From Mytilus galloprovincialis (Eukaryota > Mollusca > Bivalvia > Mytilida > Mytilidae), in NCBI RefSeq assembly GCF_965363235.1, contig NC_134846.1, forward strand, positions 57,339,121 to 57,403,120: a DNA stretch of 64,000 nt, read 5' to 3'. The notes beneath the pieces were generated by a model, which was not told the origin of the DNA, made no database searches, and worked only from the letters and a program-made list of their open reading frames with translations. The position numbers were made by a program, and so were the translations under genes. Shown one piece after another: positions 11,386 to 23,900 of the stretch (positions are counted from its first letter, which is position 1; the number at the start of each line of letters is the position of its first letter).

Positions 11386-11935
11386 ACTTCAATGTCATGT
11401 GGTCTCTAATGGACAGTTCTTATTGGTAATCCTACCACGTCTTCCTACTTCAATGTCATGTGGTCTCTAATGGACAGTTCTTATTGGTAATCCTACCACG
11501 TCTTCCTTCTTCAATGTCATGTGGTCTCTAATGGACAGTTCTTATTGGTAATCCTACCACGTCTTCCTACTTCAATGTCATGTGGTCTCTAATGGACAGT
11601 TCTTATTGGTAATCCTACCACGTCTTCCTACTTCAATGTCATGTGGTCTCTAATGGACAGTTCTTATTGGTAATCCTACCACGTCTTCCTACTTCAATGT
11701 CATGTGGTCTCTAATGGACAGTTCTTATTGGTAATCCTACCACGTCTTCCTACTTCAATGTCATGTGGTCTCTAATGGACAGTTCTTATTGGTAATCCTA
11801 CCACGTCTTCCTACTTCAATGTCATGTGGTCTCTAATGGACAGTTCTTATTGGTAATCCTACCACGTCTTCCTACTTCAATGTCATTTGGTATCTAATGG
11901 ACAGTTCTTATTGGTAATCCTACCACGTCTTCCTA
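11386..11935. repeat. 61-bp minisatellite, nine copies
   Basis: The unit 'ttcaatgtcatgtggtctct' ... 'ccacgtcttcctac' recurs with a spacing of exactly 61 bp. Its caatgtcat starts lie at 11390, 11451, 11512, 11573, 11634, 11695, 11756, 11817 and 11878. Copies are nearly identical; only the last carries several changes (catttggtatct). The unit is a variant of the tail of a dispersed repeat also seen at 10375-10440, 18890-18960, 29640-29760, 53780-53840 and 60480-60560. A hairpin (agatcactgt...acagtgatct, about 11345-11374) sits just before the array. Confidence 0.9.
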
Positions 11936-11939
11936 TCTT

Positions 11940-14481
11940 CATAACCTGAATGTTACCAAAATCAGCAAAAAAGGGAATTTCTTACTTCTTTTATCAGACT
12001 TTCCTATTTCCAACTTTGTGAATCCTTCAGGTTTAATAATGTAAATTATAAATGACACTAATGTAAATGAATTTTCTTATTTTATTAAGAAGTTTGTACA
12101 TAAATAGACTTAAACATACAAGACAAAATAATATGTCTCTGTAAAATGAGAAGATAAAGCTTAAACGTTTTGTGACATTTCTATATGAAAGCACTGTTAA
12201 TCTCTGTTTCAAACAGTTTATCAGTCATAAGACACCAGGTCATACTCATACAGCAAAGAATACACAATTGGCAGAACTTATTAAGATAAAGTGAAAATGA
12301 AACAAAACTGTACTAGTATTAAGCTTTATGGCAGGTATATGAAACTACAAAAACTCTAAAAACCAAACTCATAATGCCTTATAATCATGTCAAAGCATTT
12401 CCATATTCGTTAAACATTATATAATAATCAAGGCATTGTTACATAGTGTGTAAAAAATGTATGATGACCATTCTAGATAATTTTAGAAGTACTAACAAGG
12501 TTTAAAGTCAGGGAGAATATATTTTAAGTCATTGTACCCATTTTAATAACAAGAACAGATCTAAAACTTGAGTTTCAATAAATTCTCAAGGAGTTTTATT
12601 TGGTGTAATAAACTGTGCCTTAACAATGCTAATAAATGAATATAATGATAATATTATCTTTAACAGTATGCATATTTTATGTTTAACGATACTATATGTA
12701 TGTGCCAAATATATTTTACAAAATATACTACATGACTTTTTCATATAACTGAACTTCTTTGTGTAAGTTGAATTGAATATCAAGTGTATCTCAGAATATT
12801 GATTGAAAAAGAAGGGAATGTATGTTAAATAAATGAAAGACCAAATAAACCTTCATTTAATACTGGTAACCTAAACTTTAACTGGTTACCTATTTTGAAT
12901 ACTGTTAAAATTGTAGATGTATGAAATCCTACATAAATAATACAATCAATAAATGTGTATCACAAATGTTTGCACATATCATTAAAGAAATATTTATACT
13001 ATAGCTAGAACACTTCCTGTTTTCTTAAACAACTAAATATAGTATTAGTGATATTTTGTGCAACATTGATTTCATATCTCATGACTTTTCTTCATAATTT
13101 GGGGCTTGTTTAGGGATAGAAAAAAAGTTTTGTTTCTGTATTAACAACTTCATAACTAAAATTGTTGTCATTTTAATTGCAGAGTGAAAACACTATCAGG
13201 TCAATGTCAGATAATATAACTATCTTGTATTAAGCATGGGGATCGTTGAATAGTTCAGTAAAACCCCCTGTTCCCCATTCACACCAAAAAGTTGATAATT
13301 TGCATACATTGACCTTATATTGTATACACAGCAGGTTTCATCCCAAACATTTTTCTATATTTTCACTGGATAATTTAATTGGCCCAATCTTTGTATTTAA
13401 AAAAAATATCTTCAAGGTAAAATTTTTACAACAGTATACAATGTATTCATCTATTCAAATCATATTTTAAACATACCCTCAAAAAAGACATTCCAAAATC
13501 TATCATAGCTTTTAAATGTAAAAAAAAAAATGTCATGTAACCTCAATTTAATTCAATTTACTATTAGTTTAGTAAAAAAACTCAACCTTCATGACTTAAA
13601 AAATACTCAATATGTTTCTCTGACATACATTTACACTAAATATGAACCATTTACATATTACAGAGTTCAAGTTAGAAATATCCTTATATTCATATAGCCA
13701 TAATAAACTAATCATTTTTAAGAGTTTAAGTAGATAGAAATAACCATGAATTATAAAAATAATTTATGAACTGGATGTTTGTGATCGAAGAAGAAAATGT
13801 AAAATGTATCATATAAGTTCCCTTAAGTGCAATTTTTCTTAAATCAAAGAAAAGATATTCAAGTTTCTTATACAGACTACTCACTGCTATATTTGTAAAT
13901 GAATGCATTCAAACATTTTGAAGAATGGTAAAGCTATTTGTTTTAATAGTATTCTAGTATATGTATATTACTTAACCTTAATTCCAATAAAATTCAGTAA
14001 ATGTTTTCTAACAAAGATATAAAGTTTTTAATTTGAAGCATATTAATTAACACACCTTGAAAAAAAGGTTGATCTAAATTTGATTGAAACTTGTACTGAT
14101 GTTTACTGAGTGAGGACGATACCTCATAAGCCCTACTCTCCTAAGATCAGAAAAGCTAATAAAATGTCAATCACTGAATGCATTACAAAGGCAAAACAGT
14201 GTCTTAACAGTATGTGGAAGCTCTATTCACAAAGCATGCTGGTGTCACATACTCCAAAAAAAATAATCTATTTTAAAACAACCAGTTTAAATGACAAACA
14301 GTTTGAAAGACACAATGTAAAACAAAACATAAAATTTGGTCTTCTTCTGTCTTCTGCAGAGACGCCATAATTCTGTGTTATTCTGTTCTCTGTTCTCATC
14401 TGTTGTCTTTAGTTGTCTCAATGACAGATCAAATGGTATAGTGACCATCAGTTCTATAATTTTACCAGCTGAGGAGGTTAC
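11940..14481 (-). other. Possible 3' UTR and downstream region of the TCF20-like gene
   Basis: After the stop codon at 14899-14901 a good donor (gtaagt at 14884-14889) could splice to an acceptor ending at 14482. That would make the sequence from 14481 leftward a last, non-coding exon. An AATAAA on the minus strand (tttatt at 12081-12086) is one candidate polyadenylation signal, just before the minisatellite. The region is AT-rich with no supported CDS. All of this is inference, and other poly(A) signals are possible. Confidence 0.3.
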
Positions 14482-14898
14482 CTGAAAAATATTCCAATGA
14501 AACCTGATGGAACATTAACAGTAAAATTGCAATGTGTTCATTCAATGTTTTTACATCTTGCTAATGAATACATATTTATGTTCGTTGTTACTACTTCCAT
14601 GTATAACATTTAAACTAAATACCACCTAAATATTAAACTGAGTGTATTGTTAAAACTTGGTTGTGTGTGGTAGCATTGATTCATTATCAGCTTGACTAGT
14701 TTGTAAAAGCACTAGCAAACAATTTAAAATCGCTGCTTTCTTAAATGCCACTTGCCTTCAGATTTATAACATGTGAAGGGACATATATTTGCTTAAAATA
14801 TGATATCCAACTTTAAAAGTCTTATTTAACCATGTGGTCATTACTTTCTGAGCAGTGCTAATAGATGTCAGCTCAATCTAAACACTTACAGGCCTGGT

Positions 14899-14943
14899 TC
14901 AAGTCTTGAAGGACTTTGCTTCTGCTGATTTCAATCTTTTATC
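14899..14943 (-). CDS. TCF20-like gene, exon 7: C-terminal tail and stop
   Basis: After the acceptor ttgcag (plus-strand A-tract 14948-14963 forms the pyrimidine tract), 14 codons encode DKRLKSAEAKSFKT and then TGA (14899-14901). A short basic tail directly after the finger fits TCF20/RAI1 proteins, which also end soon after it. A donor (gtaagt) lies nine bases past the stop. Confidence 0.7.
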   Translation of the reverse strand, partial: DKRLKSAEAKSFKT

Positions 14944-17900
14944 CTGCAAAAAAAAAAAAAAAAATCAAAAAAATCTGAATTGACCTCTATTTTAATCATC
15001 TTCCTTTAAACATAAAGTAATTGTAAATTATTCGATATTTAATCAGAGAAAAATATAACCTTATAAATTACACATAATTCACACTTGACACTTTTAAGAA
15101 GCTTCCATCATGTTGTGTATTTACAACACAATTTTCCCCACCCATCATCTCATATTTTATATATCTTGATTTTATCTATAGAAAATCATCTTAAATATGC
15201 TTTTCATAAATTTTAATTTATTTACAACACCACCCATATGGATTACCCCTTTAATATAAGGTACACATATATATATATATTGAATGAAAAATTAAGATGT
15301 AAATTGCTTGCATCTCAAAACGAAAAATTTGAAAGATAAATAACAAACAGAAGGGATTAAATTTCAATGAATTAACCTATTATTTATTACTCATTTGTTT
15401 AAGTTAGATAAAACATATATCAAAATGATAACTCATATTCATCAATATATAATGACACCATATGGCATATGTTTTAGCCTAGAGAAAAACATATTTTAAA
15501 ATATGTAGACTTCATTTAAAATAATTTCTCCAGTCCTTTAACTTTAATACAACTAGTGAATAACTACAAAATTATATCAGTTTGAAATCTTCCTTTTTAT
15601 ATTTGGTTATGAACCACAGCCCTACCCAAAAGGAAATTTCAGTGAAATTCATTTTCTGTGAATATTGCCCTGCAATACATTGTCCTATATATAAACTTTA
15701 TAACAAATATCAAGTCAATATCTTTAGAATGACAAAAAAAATGTTGAAAACTAATTTTCTGGACTGAAAGATAGACCTAGAGCTAATTTAAAAGTCCCAT
15801 TCAACTTCATCAGTAGACTAAAAAGATTGTGGCAAAGCAGGACAAATACATGGTAACTCCCTGGCTCCCCTCTTAGGTAAGCTATTCATATTCTTTTTAT
15901 TAATATATTAATATCAATGATGTGTAATAGATGGTTCATCAATGTATCATTCAAATGTCAAAAATATAGATCAACAATTATTATTAAGTTCTGAATTGCA
16001 TACTCTTAAAATTTGCAGTTCAACAGAGGACTTTCCATTTTAAAAATTAAAGATTTTTCATGTGTAAAGTTTCATGCACCTCCACAAAAAGCATTCCGAA
16101 TTTTTTTTAAAATTTCAACATGGAAAGGGGAATAACTCTAGGACTTGTCAAAGGCCTTAGATGCACTACTTGTTTACTAATCTTCTGGTTACAATGTACA
16201 TATCATTTGAAGAAGCATATATTAAAAGTGGCTCCCACAAGGTGCATACTGAAATCGAGTGACTAGAAAAAAAAATTTCAAAGTTCAAAGGGGCATTACT
16301 AGGATGTGATCATGTCCTACTTAAATATTAATTTGATATTACAATGTACAAAGTTTCAAGTCATCTGATCAGGAATGTATGAGTAGTTTTGAATACTAAG
16401 TGCAGATTCAATAGTATCAAATTCTGTAAAATCAGGGAACAATTCTAGAAAAGTCTTTAAGGAGGCTCGCGGGTATAAGATTTCAGAAAAAAAATTAAAA
16501 AACATTAATTTTTCATTACAAATTTTATTTATTACCTTCAGTAGTTGTTACTTTATTATATGGTACAAAAATCATTCCAAACAATCAATTCCTGTTGGCC
16601 CCAGGTGACTTTTAAAATGTACATATCATTGAAAAAGCTCCAAATTATCTCCTTTTGGTGCAAAAATGGCATTTTTTGCATTACAATTGAAATATCTTTT
16701 TTAACTCATCAGTGACCTATATTTTTTTATTGTTGTTTTCAAATACGCTGTACATAAACTAAATAATTGTAAAATTTAAGTGATTTCTGTAATCTAGTTC
16801 TTTTTTTATTTCGATATTACCGCTATTTCTCCTATTAGTTCAACAGAAAAAAAGGACATTAACAAAAATGTATGCTTCTTTTCAAGGCAGATTGTGAGCG
16901 TAAATGAACGGTGACCCAATTTTTTTATTTCATTTTTCTATTAAGTATAAGATAAAGTTCACTTATAGAAAAATATAGAGAAATCCTATATTAAATAAAA
17001 AATTTGATTTAGACCCACGAGCCCCCTTAATGCTGAAAATTTTGTTCAAATTAGATACAGGATTCAAATTTGTGTACCTTAGGACAGACAAACAGACATA
17101 ACAGGGGCGGATCCAGCCATTTTAAAAAGGGGGGTTCCCAACCCAGGACAACAGTGTGGGGGGGTGTGTTTCCAACCCCCAGAACCCTCCCCCTGGATCC
17201 GCCACTACATAAGACAGGCTGATTCTTATTTCCTCCATAACCTTTTTTTATGACAGTTGTCAGTTGGTAGTGTGTACTTATGGTTATAAAATGCTTCATT
17301 GAATTATCTGTTAATTCAAATCTAAATTGGATAACTAACTGTACAACTTTACTTACTCTATGTTTTGGACATAGAAGGGAATAGTTTTCTTCATCTAAGA
17401 AACAACCTAAAAATATAAATATGTACAATAAAATTGTTATCACAGATATGTCTTGCCTTTTTGTAATTTTGTAATTAGTAATTTTGATTATGCAAATGTT
17501 GAAATCCAAATAGCAATACTCTAACATCTAATACAGAAGTTATGCAAATATGGCTAAACAATCTCCATGTAAGAATGTGCCAATGCTAATACAACTGCAT
17601 ACCTAATACCATTGACTTATTATAAGTCGTTCCCAAATCTAAATACAAACATTAACTTGTAAACTATGTAAAAGTTTCAGTCAATGAACCATGAAGAGGG
17701 GGTGGGGCTATATAATCTCCATGGAAATAATACTTGCAAATGCCAATAAATTTGCATACCAAATATCATTGACTTAACATAAGCAGTTCATCTTAAACTG
17801 ATATATTCACCTACTAATACATGTAAACTAAGATAAGTTTCAAAGTCATTAGACTGTGACTGAGGGGCAAGGCCAAATATTCTCCATGGAAATGAGATGT

Positions 17901-20900
17901 GCCAAAGCTTATACAACTGAATACCAATTAACATTGGCCTACCACTAATGGTTCCCCTTGAACTGACCTAATCACAAACTAATACATGTAAAATAAGCAA
18001 AAGTTTTGAAGTCAATAGACCATGACTGAGGGGGCATGGCCAAATAATCTATGGAAATGAGATGTGCCAATGCATACCAAATATGATTGACCTACCACTT
18101 ATCAAATATGATTGACCTACCAACTAGACCTAATCACAAACTAATACAGTGTTGACGCCGTCGCCATCACCGCCACCGATACTGGAAACAGCATACCTAG
18201 GTCTCGTTTTTGACTCTGTCAAGGTGAGACAATTATTATTAATTGATAAAACAACCAAATTAGAATTCCTTAAAGTTTTTTTTAATAACATAGACGTGTA
18301 TTTATTTACACTAAAACCTCTATTACCCATATATAAGACTTGTTTATATATTTTTTATTGCAGTCTATGACAAATGGCAGTTGGTTTCATCACTATCAGG
18401 CCAAATAAAAATAAAAAATATATATATATGTGTGGTTCCAGTTACCCTACCTATCCTACTTTTTAGTTGTAAAACTAGTCTATACTAAAGATTTTTTCTG
18501 GCATAATAAAAATCCTTTGATATTATATTTCATTAGACAATTTTGAAACTTATTTGCAATACTGAAGAATGAACTTTACCTGATTCAATGCCACAGTAAT
18601 AATGGAATTTTTGGGAACAACCTTTATGTAGACAGCCTACCATAGCACCAGTTTCTTTACAATATGTACAAACCTGCAAATAAATTATGTTACATGTATA
18701 TATGCATATTTATTAATATCTAAAATATCTTACAAATATGCATTTAAGTGTTTTCTTGTTTTTTTTTATAGATTAGACCCTTGGTTTTCCTGTTGGAATG
18801 GTCTAACACTTATCATTTTTGGGGCCTTTTATAATTATATTATAGCTTGAGGTTTGATGTCAACCAATTGCAAGGCTCTGTGTTAAAGGCTGTACTAATA
18901 ATGGTTAACTTTTACAAATGGTGACTTGGATAGAGAGTTGTCTCATTTGCACTCATGAATACCAAAGCTTTTTAAATCTTTTTAATATTAAAATGTACTT
19001 TTTATCATGCATGGGTTGTTGAACTTTTCCCACTCCTCTGAACTGCAATTTGTCAATCAACTTGGTTGGTTTGTTTGTTTTTTATCATGTTTTATAGGAA
19101 TAAAATCCATAATTGCATTTTTTCATAAAACCAGAATTTTCTTTCTGTTATAAAAAGTATTATTTTTCATGAACAGTCTGATCGTGATGTAACTACACAA
19201 GGAATAAGTTTATCTGAATATACCAAAAGGTGATTATGTTGAAAACTGACAGAGGGAAGCTGAACCCTTTTCAAGTTTTGTGTCAAATCTTCCTTGTATC
19301 TATCCTCATATAAATGAAAAGCAGTTTTATTTACTGCTAGTAAAAACCTTGAACTGTTAATAAAAACAAGAGCTGCCACACTAAACACTTTAGTATTCAA
19401 TATTTTCTTAAAAGTGAATGAACTCTGAAATAAAGGTTAAGGCCATATGTTTTATAAATATTTGAATGCATGTCTCCTTACATAAATCTATACATATATT
19501 GTTGACTATCAATTATTGTTAGTTACTGAGGAACAAATCTTATCTTGTACATTAACATTACAACTGGAGTGATAATAATGTTCAGGTCATACAACATGTC
19601 AAAACAACATGTATTTGTTACAGAAAAGTCACATGTATGTCAAAAAGATATGATTCAAAACTAGAACATTAATTATAGTCTCCAAATTGTTTGTGTATGA
19701 GACAGTATTTTCATTGTATTTAAGCCTAGGAGAGATGTTTAAAGTAGTCAATTTACATCTATTACATCTAATTAAATATACTTTTGATCTTTGATTAAAC
19801 CCAGACATTAAATCTCATACATAGTAAACAAAAACAAAATCCTGAAAGGGAGTTTTAATGCAGTATTATACATGTTATAGGCATGCCATTCACATTTTAA
19901 TACACCCTGACATACTGACCTTCATATATTTTTGTTGTTGGATTCCTATCTTAAAATTAATTTTTCTTTAATTTTTAAGCCTACTTCTCCTCAATTGTAC
20001 TGATCATGATAGATGAAACATATCTTCATCTTTGATATAATGACTTTTATCACTATTTCTTTTAAAATTTATCATACTGCATGACTGAAAACCAAAGTAA
20101 ATCAATTTTGTAATCACTGGTAGCTTAAACACAAGTCCTAGATACCTGAACAAATATACTCACTGTAGAAGAAGCTATATCTGTGGCTTCTTGTAGACCA
20201 TACATTTTGGCACCAATCAACAGGACTCCATCAGCCCAGGCAGCACAGTCTTCATGAACCCAAATCTCGTTAGGTTTCATGGAGTCCTTACTTTTTCGCC
20301 TGCCTTTGGAATTAGACTTTGAATCAACACTAACACTTTGTCTTTTTTGTTTACCTTTTTTGTCCATAGAACCACTGCCCTCGTCCTCCGGTAAGTTACC
20401 TTCCGTATAATATGGTCCAAATAAATCTCCTAAAAATTTGTAACTACTATGTTTCTTACATAAAGCACAAACCCATGAAGTGTTCTCTCCTGCAAGTGAA
20501 GCAGGCACATGAACAGACTTTTCAGAAGGTAATTTAGACACTTGTACCGTCGAAACCCGCACTGTGGACCTCTTATTTTTGGCAGTTTTATCACTATTCT
20601 CTTCTATGAGCTGATTGACAACTGAACACTTTTCTTTTGGTGTACCAGAATCTTTGATCCTAAGAATAGGACCTTTTTCTTTAACTGGCACCTCAGGCTT
20701 CTTTTTTCCATTCTGTTTCATCAAGTTCATTGTTTTTTTTAATTTCATATTTTTAATTGAGTCATCTAGCAATTTTCCACGAGACTTTGATTTACCAGCT
20801 TTTGAAACTTTTAGTTTCGATTTAGTTCGAGGTTTAGCTTTTTGCACTAAAGGTTTGTTTTCACACTGAGATTTTGAGGTTGAAGCCACTGGAAGAAACG

Positions 20901-23900
20901 AGGAGGATTGTTTAGTTATAGGCTTAAATGTTATAATATCAGAACCATCACCTAGGTTATCAGAACTGTCTATTATATCGATACAGATGTCCTTTGAATC
21001 TAAGGAATCCATTTGTGAGTCTTCATTTTCTTCTTTGATTTGCACCTTCGATTTGATATCACCACTTAGTTTACTTTTTCTTCTAGTAGCTATAGTCTTT
21101 CCAACTTCAGGTTCTTCAACTGACACTAAAATATCAGGTTCTATATAAGTTTTGTTTGGCAACTTTTGATCAACACTTATTTTTTGTTTACCTTGATCTA
21201 TTTTGCCAGTTTCTTCTTCTTCATCTGAATCTAAAATAATTTCTTCTGATTTAATAATGCATTTAAATTTTGTCTCAGTTTTTTCATTTTTCTTACATTT
21301 TTTGTCATTTTCTTCTACATCATCTGAATCAAGATTAACATCTTCGGATTTGACTTTTGTGTTTGCCTTTACACATGATGTATCACCACTAGGTTTACGT
21401 TTCCTTTTGCTTTTCCTTTCAATCTTAGTTTCTTCTTCAGAATCTAGTGCAAAATCATCCCCTAAATACATTTCATCTCCATACTTAGAAGTGGCAGTTC
21501 TTCTTCTTTTAGAACGACCATTTCCTTTTTGGTTTTCAGACTTATCTTTTGATCCTTGTCCAAGAGTATCAGAAATGACATTTCTACTGCATCTGTTCTT
21601 AAATGGCTTAGATCCTGAATTTTTCTTCCTATGTCCTGGGTTTGAACCAGGGCCATTTACAGTTTTAGGAAGAGACTGTATAATATCACAGTCAAATCCT
21701 TTACTCATGTCACTATCTAAACTATTCCGATCAAGACTTTCTTCATCAGAGATATCAAAAGTATCATTATCTGATACAGATACATGTGAGTTGATGTCAC
21801 GATGAATTTTACTGTACCTACTATACGTGTACTTCACATCCTTACGAACCATGAGAATTCCCTCATCACCACTATCTGAATCATCAACATAAAATGGTGA
21901 GGCACTTGCCACTCTGGGTGGAATCTCTCTCAAATGCCTCTTATTATCAGATTTTTCATCATTTTTTTGTCTCTGATCTGTTTTATGATTAAGAAGAGAA
22001 TCAGAATCCATTTCTAGAATTTCTATATTTGGTTCACTTTTGATAAACAAATCTTTTTTGTTCAGTTCAATATCGCTACTATTATCTTCTGAATCGTCAA
22101 TTCCATTAACCATACTTTTAACTTCATCTTTCCGACAATCTGAACTGATATCAGGTTTTGACTGGTCATCACAGAGTGTATTGTCACAACCATTGACTAT
22201 AGACTTATCACAGATATTTTCAACAGATTCTGATACCTGGTCATCTTGTGACCTTTCTATACTGTCTGTAATGTCACATGACTTTTGTTCTCTATCATGT
22301 GACTTTTCTACAGTCTGTTCTAATCTAGTCGATTCACTTTCACATACAGAGTTTTCTGGTATTTTCTGAGCTTTAAGTGAATTGTCTGTTAGTTCCGAAT
22401 TGTGTAACGTATTCGAAGACTTTGGTATACAATCTATGTGATCAGTAGACTTTGGTATACCATTTATTTGTTCACTAACGACAGTTGCATGAAAAATTGA
22501 GTCTGATACCTCTTTTGTTTCAATACTGGCTTGCAAACTATTGAAAGAATTTTCTGTTGTTTCAGATTTCTTGTGTGTTTCTAGAACATTTTTAGAAGAT
22601 TCAAAATTTGTTACTCTTTCTGAAAGTTCACAATTTGTTCCTTGAACACATTCAAAAGGTGGTTGTTTTTCTGTTTCTGTATTACATGGTTGCCCTAAAT
22701 ATTTCAGTTTTTGATGTTCAAAATCAACATCAGTTTTGATAGTATTTTCAGATGACTTTTTCACTGCATCATCAGCATAGCTATCCACAACTGTATTTAA
22801 TGCTGTATTTTGGACAGAACAGCTATTTTCAGAATTTGTACACAGATTAGTTTGTATACCTGAATTATTGTCCATTTCATCACAATTTTTTCCATCAGTG
22901 CAATTATTTACCGATGCCGTCTCACTGATGGTTGAATTCCAGTCGACATCGCTACTCACGTTTTTTTGGGTCTGATTAGGTGAGGGGGAAGAATCATTAA
23001 CAATACTTTTAGGATCAACTACCTGCCTGTCAGGTAACATACACAGCTTTTGCAAAGACTGTAAAGGGTTATTAGCAGTAAAATTAGCTGCAGCCACATT
23101 CTCATTCAGATAACTTTTCTGAATTTGTTGTTTATAATGAGGTGACTGTATCCCTTGAGGACTTAATGGATTATTTTTCGGTGAGAAGCCCATTTGATGT
23201 TGAGGTGGAGATTGAACCATCTGTTGACCTGTGGTCACATGCAGCTGTTGGTTGATTGGTGTATTAACTGGTGACTGCATGTGACAAGGAGATCTCATAC
23301 TACCAGCAGGCGATGGAACAGGAGATCTTATATTCCCACAACCAGATGGACTATGAATAGATCGTGGACTGGAATTTGGCATACTGTGACTGCTGTGCTG
23401 TGAGGCTGGACTATGCATGTACATTGACCCTGGACTTACAGGAGAAGTCCTTGCTGCATGGGTGTTATGCTGAGATGGATTTGGATAATTAAACTGCCGA
23501 TTCATTTGTTCTGTATTATTCACATGATTAGGCATGTTATAATGAGCAGAGACAGGCACATGATAAGGTGCTTGTCGATTTTTTGACAAAGGCACCTGAA
23601 CAGTTTGACTTGGTTGATATGATGCTGCCATCTGGAGGATATTGTTAGCTACTTCCTGTGGATTCTGGTGACGAGAATGTACATGTGAAGTAGCAGTAGT
23701 AGGTTGGCGAACTTGAGTTCTGTTTTGGTTATTATAATTCATCATAGGACCATATGTACTATTTTGTTGGTTGTACTGTCCCATATGATAAGGTCCCTGG
23801 TTTTGGTACAGTGACGATGGATACTGCTGAGATTGAGGTTGAGGTTGTTGTTGTTGCTGTTGTTGGTAAATGCTGTCCATCATGTGTCCACGGTGTGATG

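Noticed and set aside
11386..11935. CRISPR-like regular spacing of repeats
   Set aside because: Units are contiguous and identical with no distinct spacers, in an animal nuclear genome; a minisatellite.
14370..14481. A 64-codon minus-strand frame after a good acceptor (14482), considered as a further coding exon of the TCF20-like gene
   Set aside because: The in-phase stop in exon 7 comes first and the peptide has no family similarity; more likely 3' UTR.
20615..22369. Plus-strand frames of 84, 200 and 109 codons
   Set aside because: Antisense shadows of the large TCF20-like exon; Ser/Phe-rich composition mirrors its Glu/Lys-rich coding strand.
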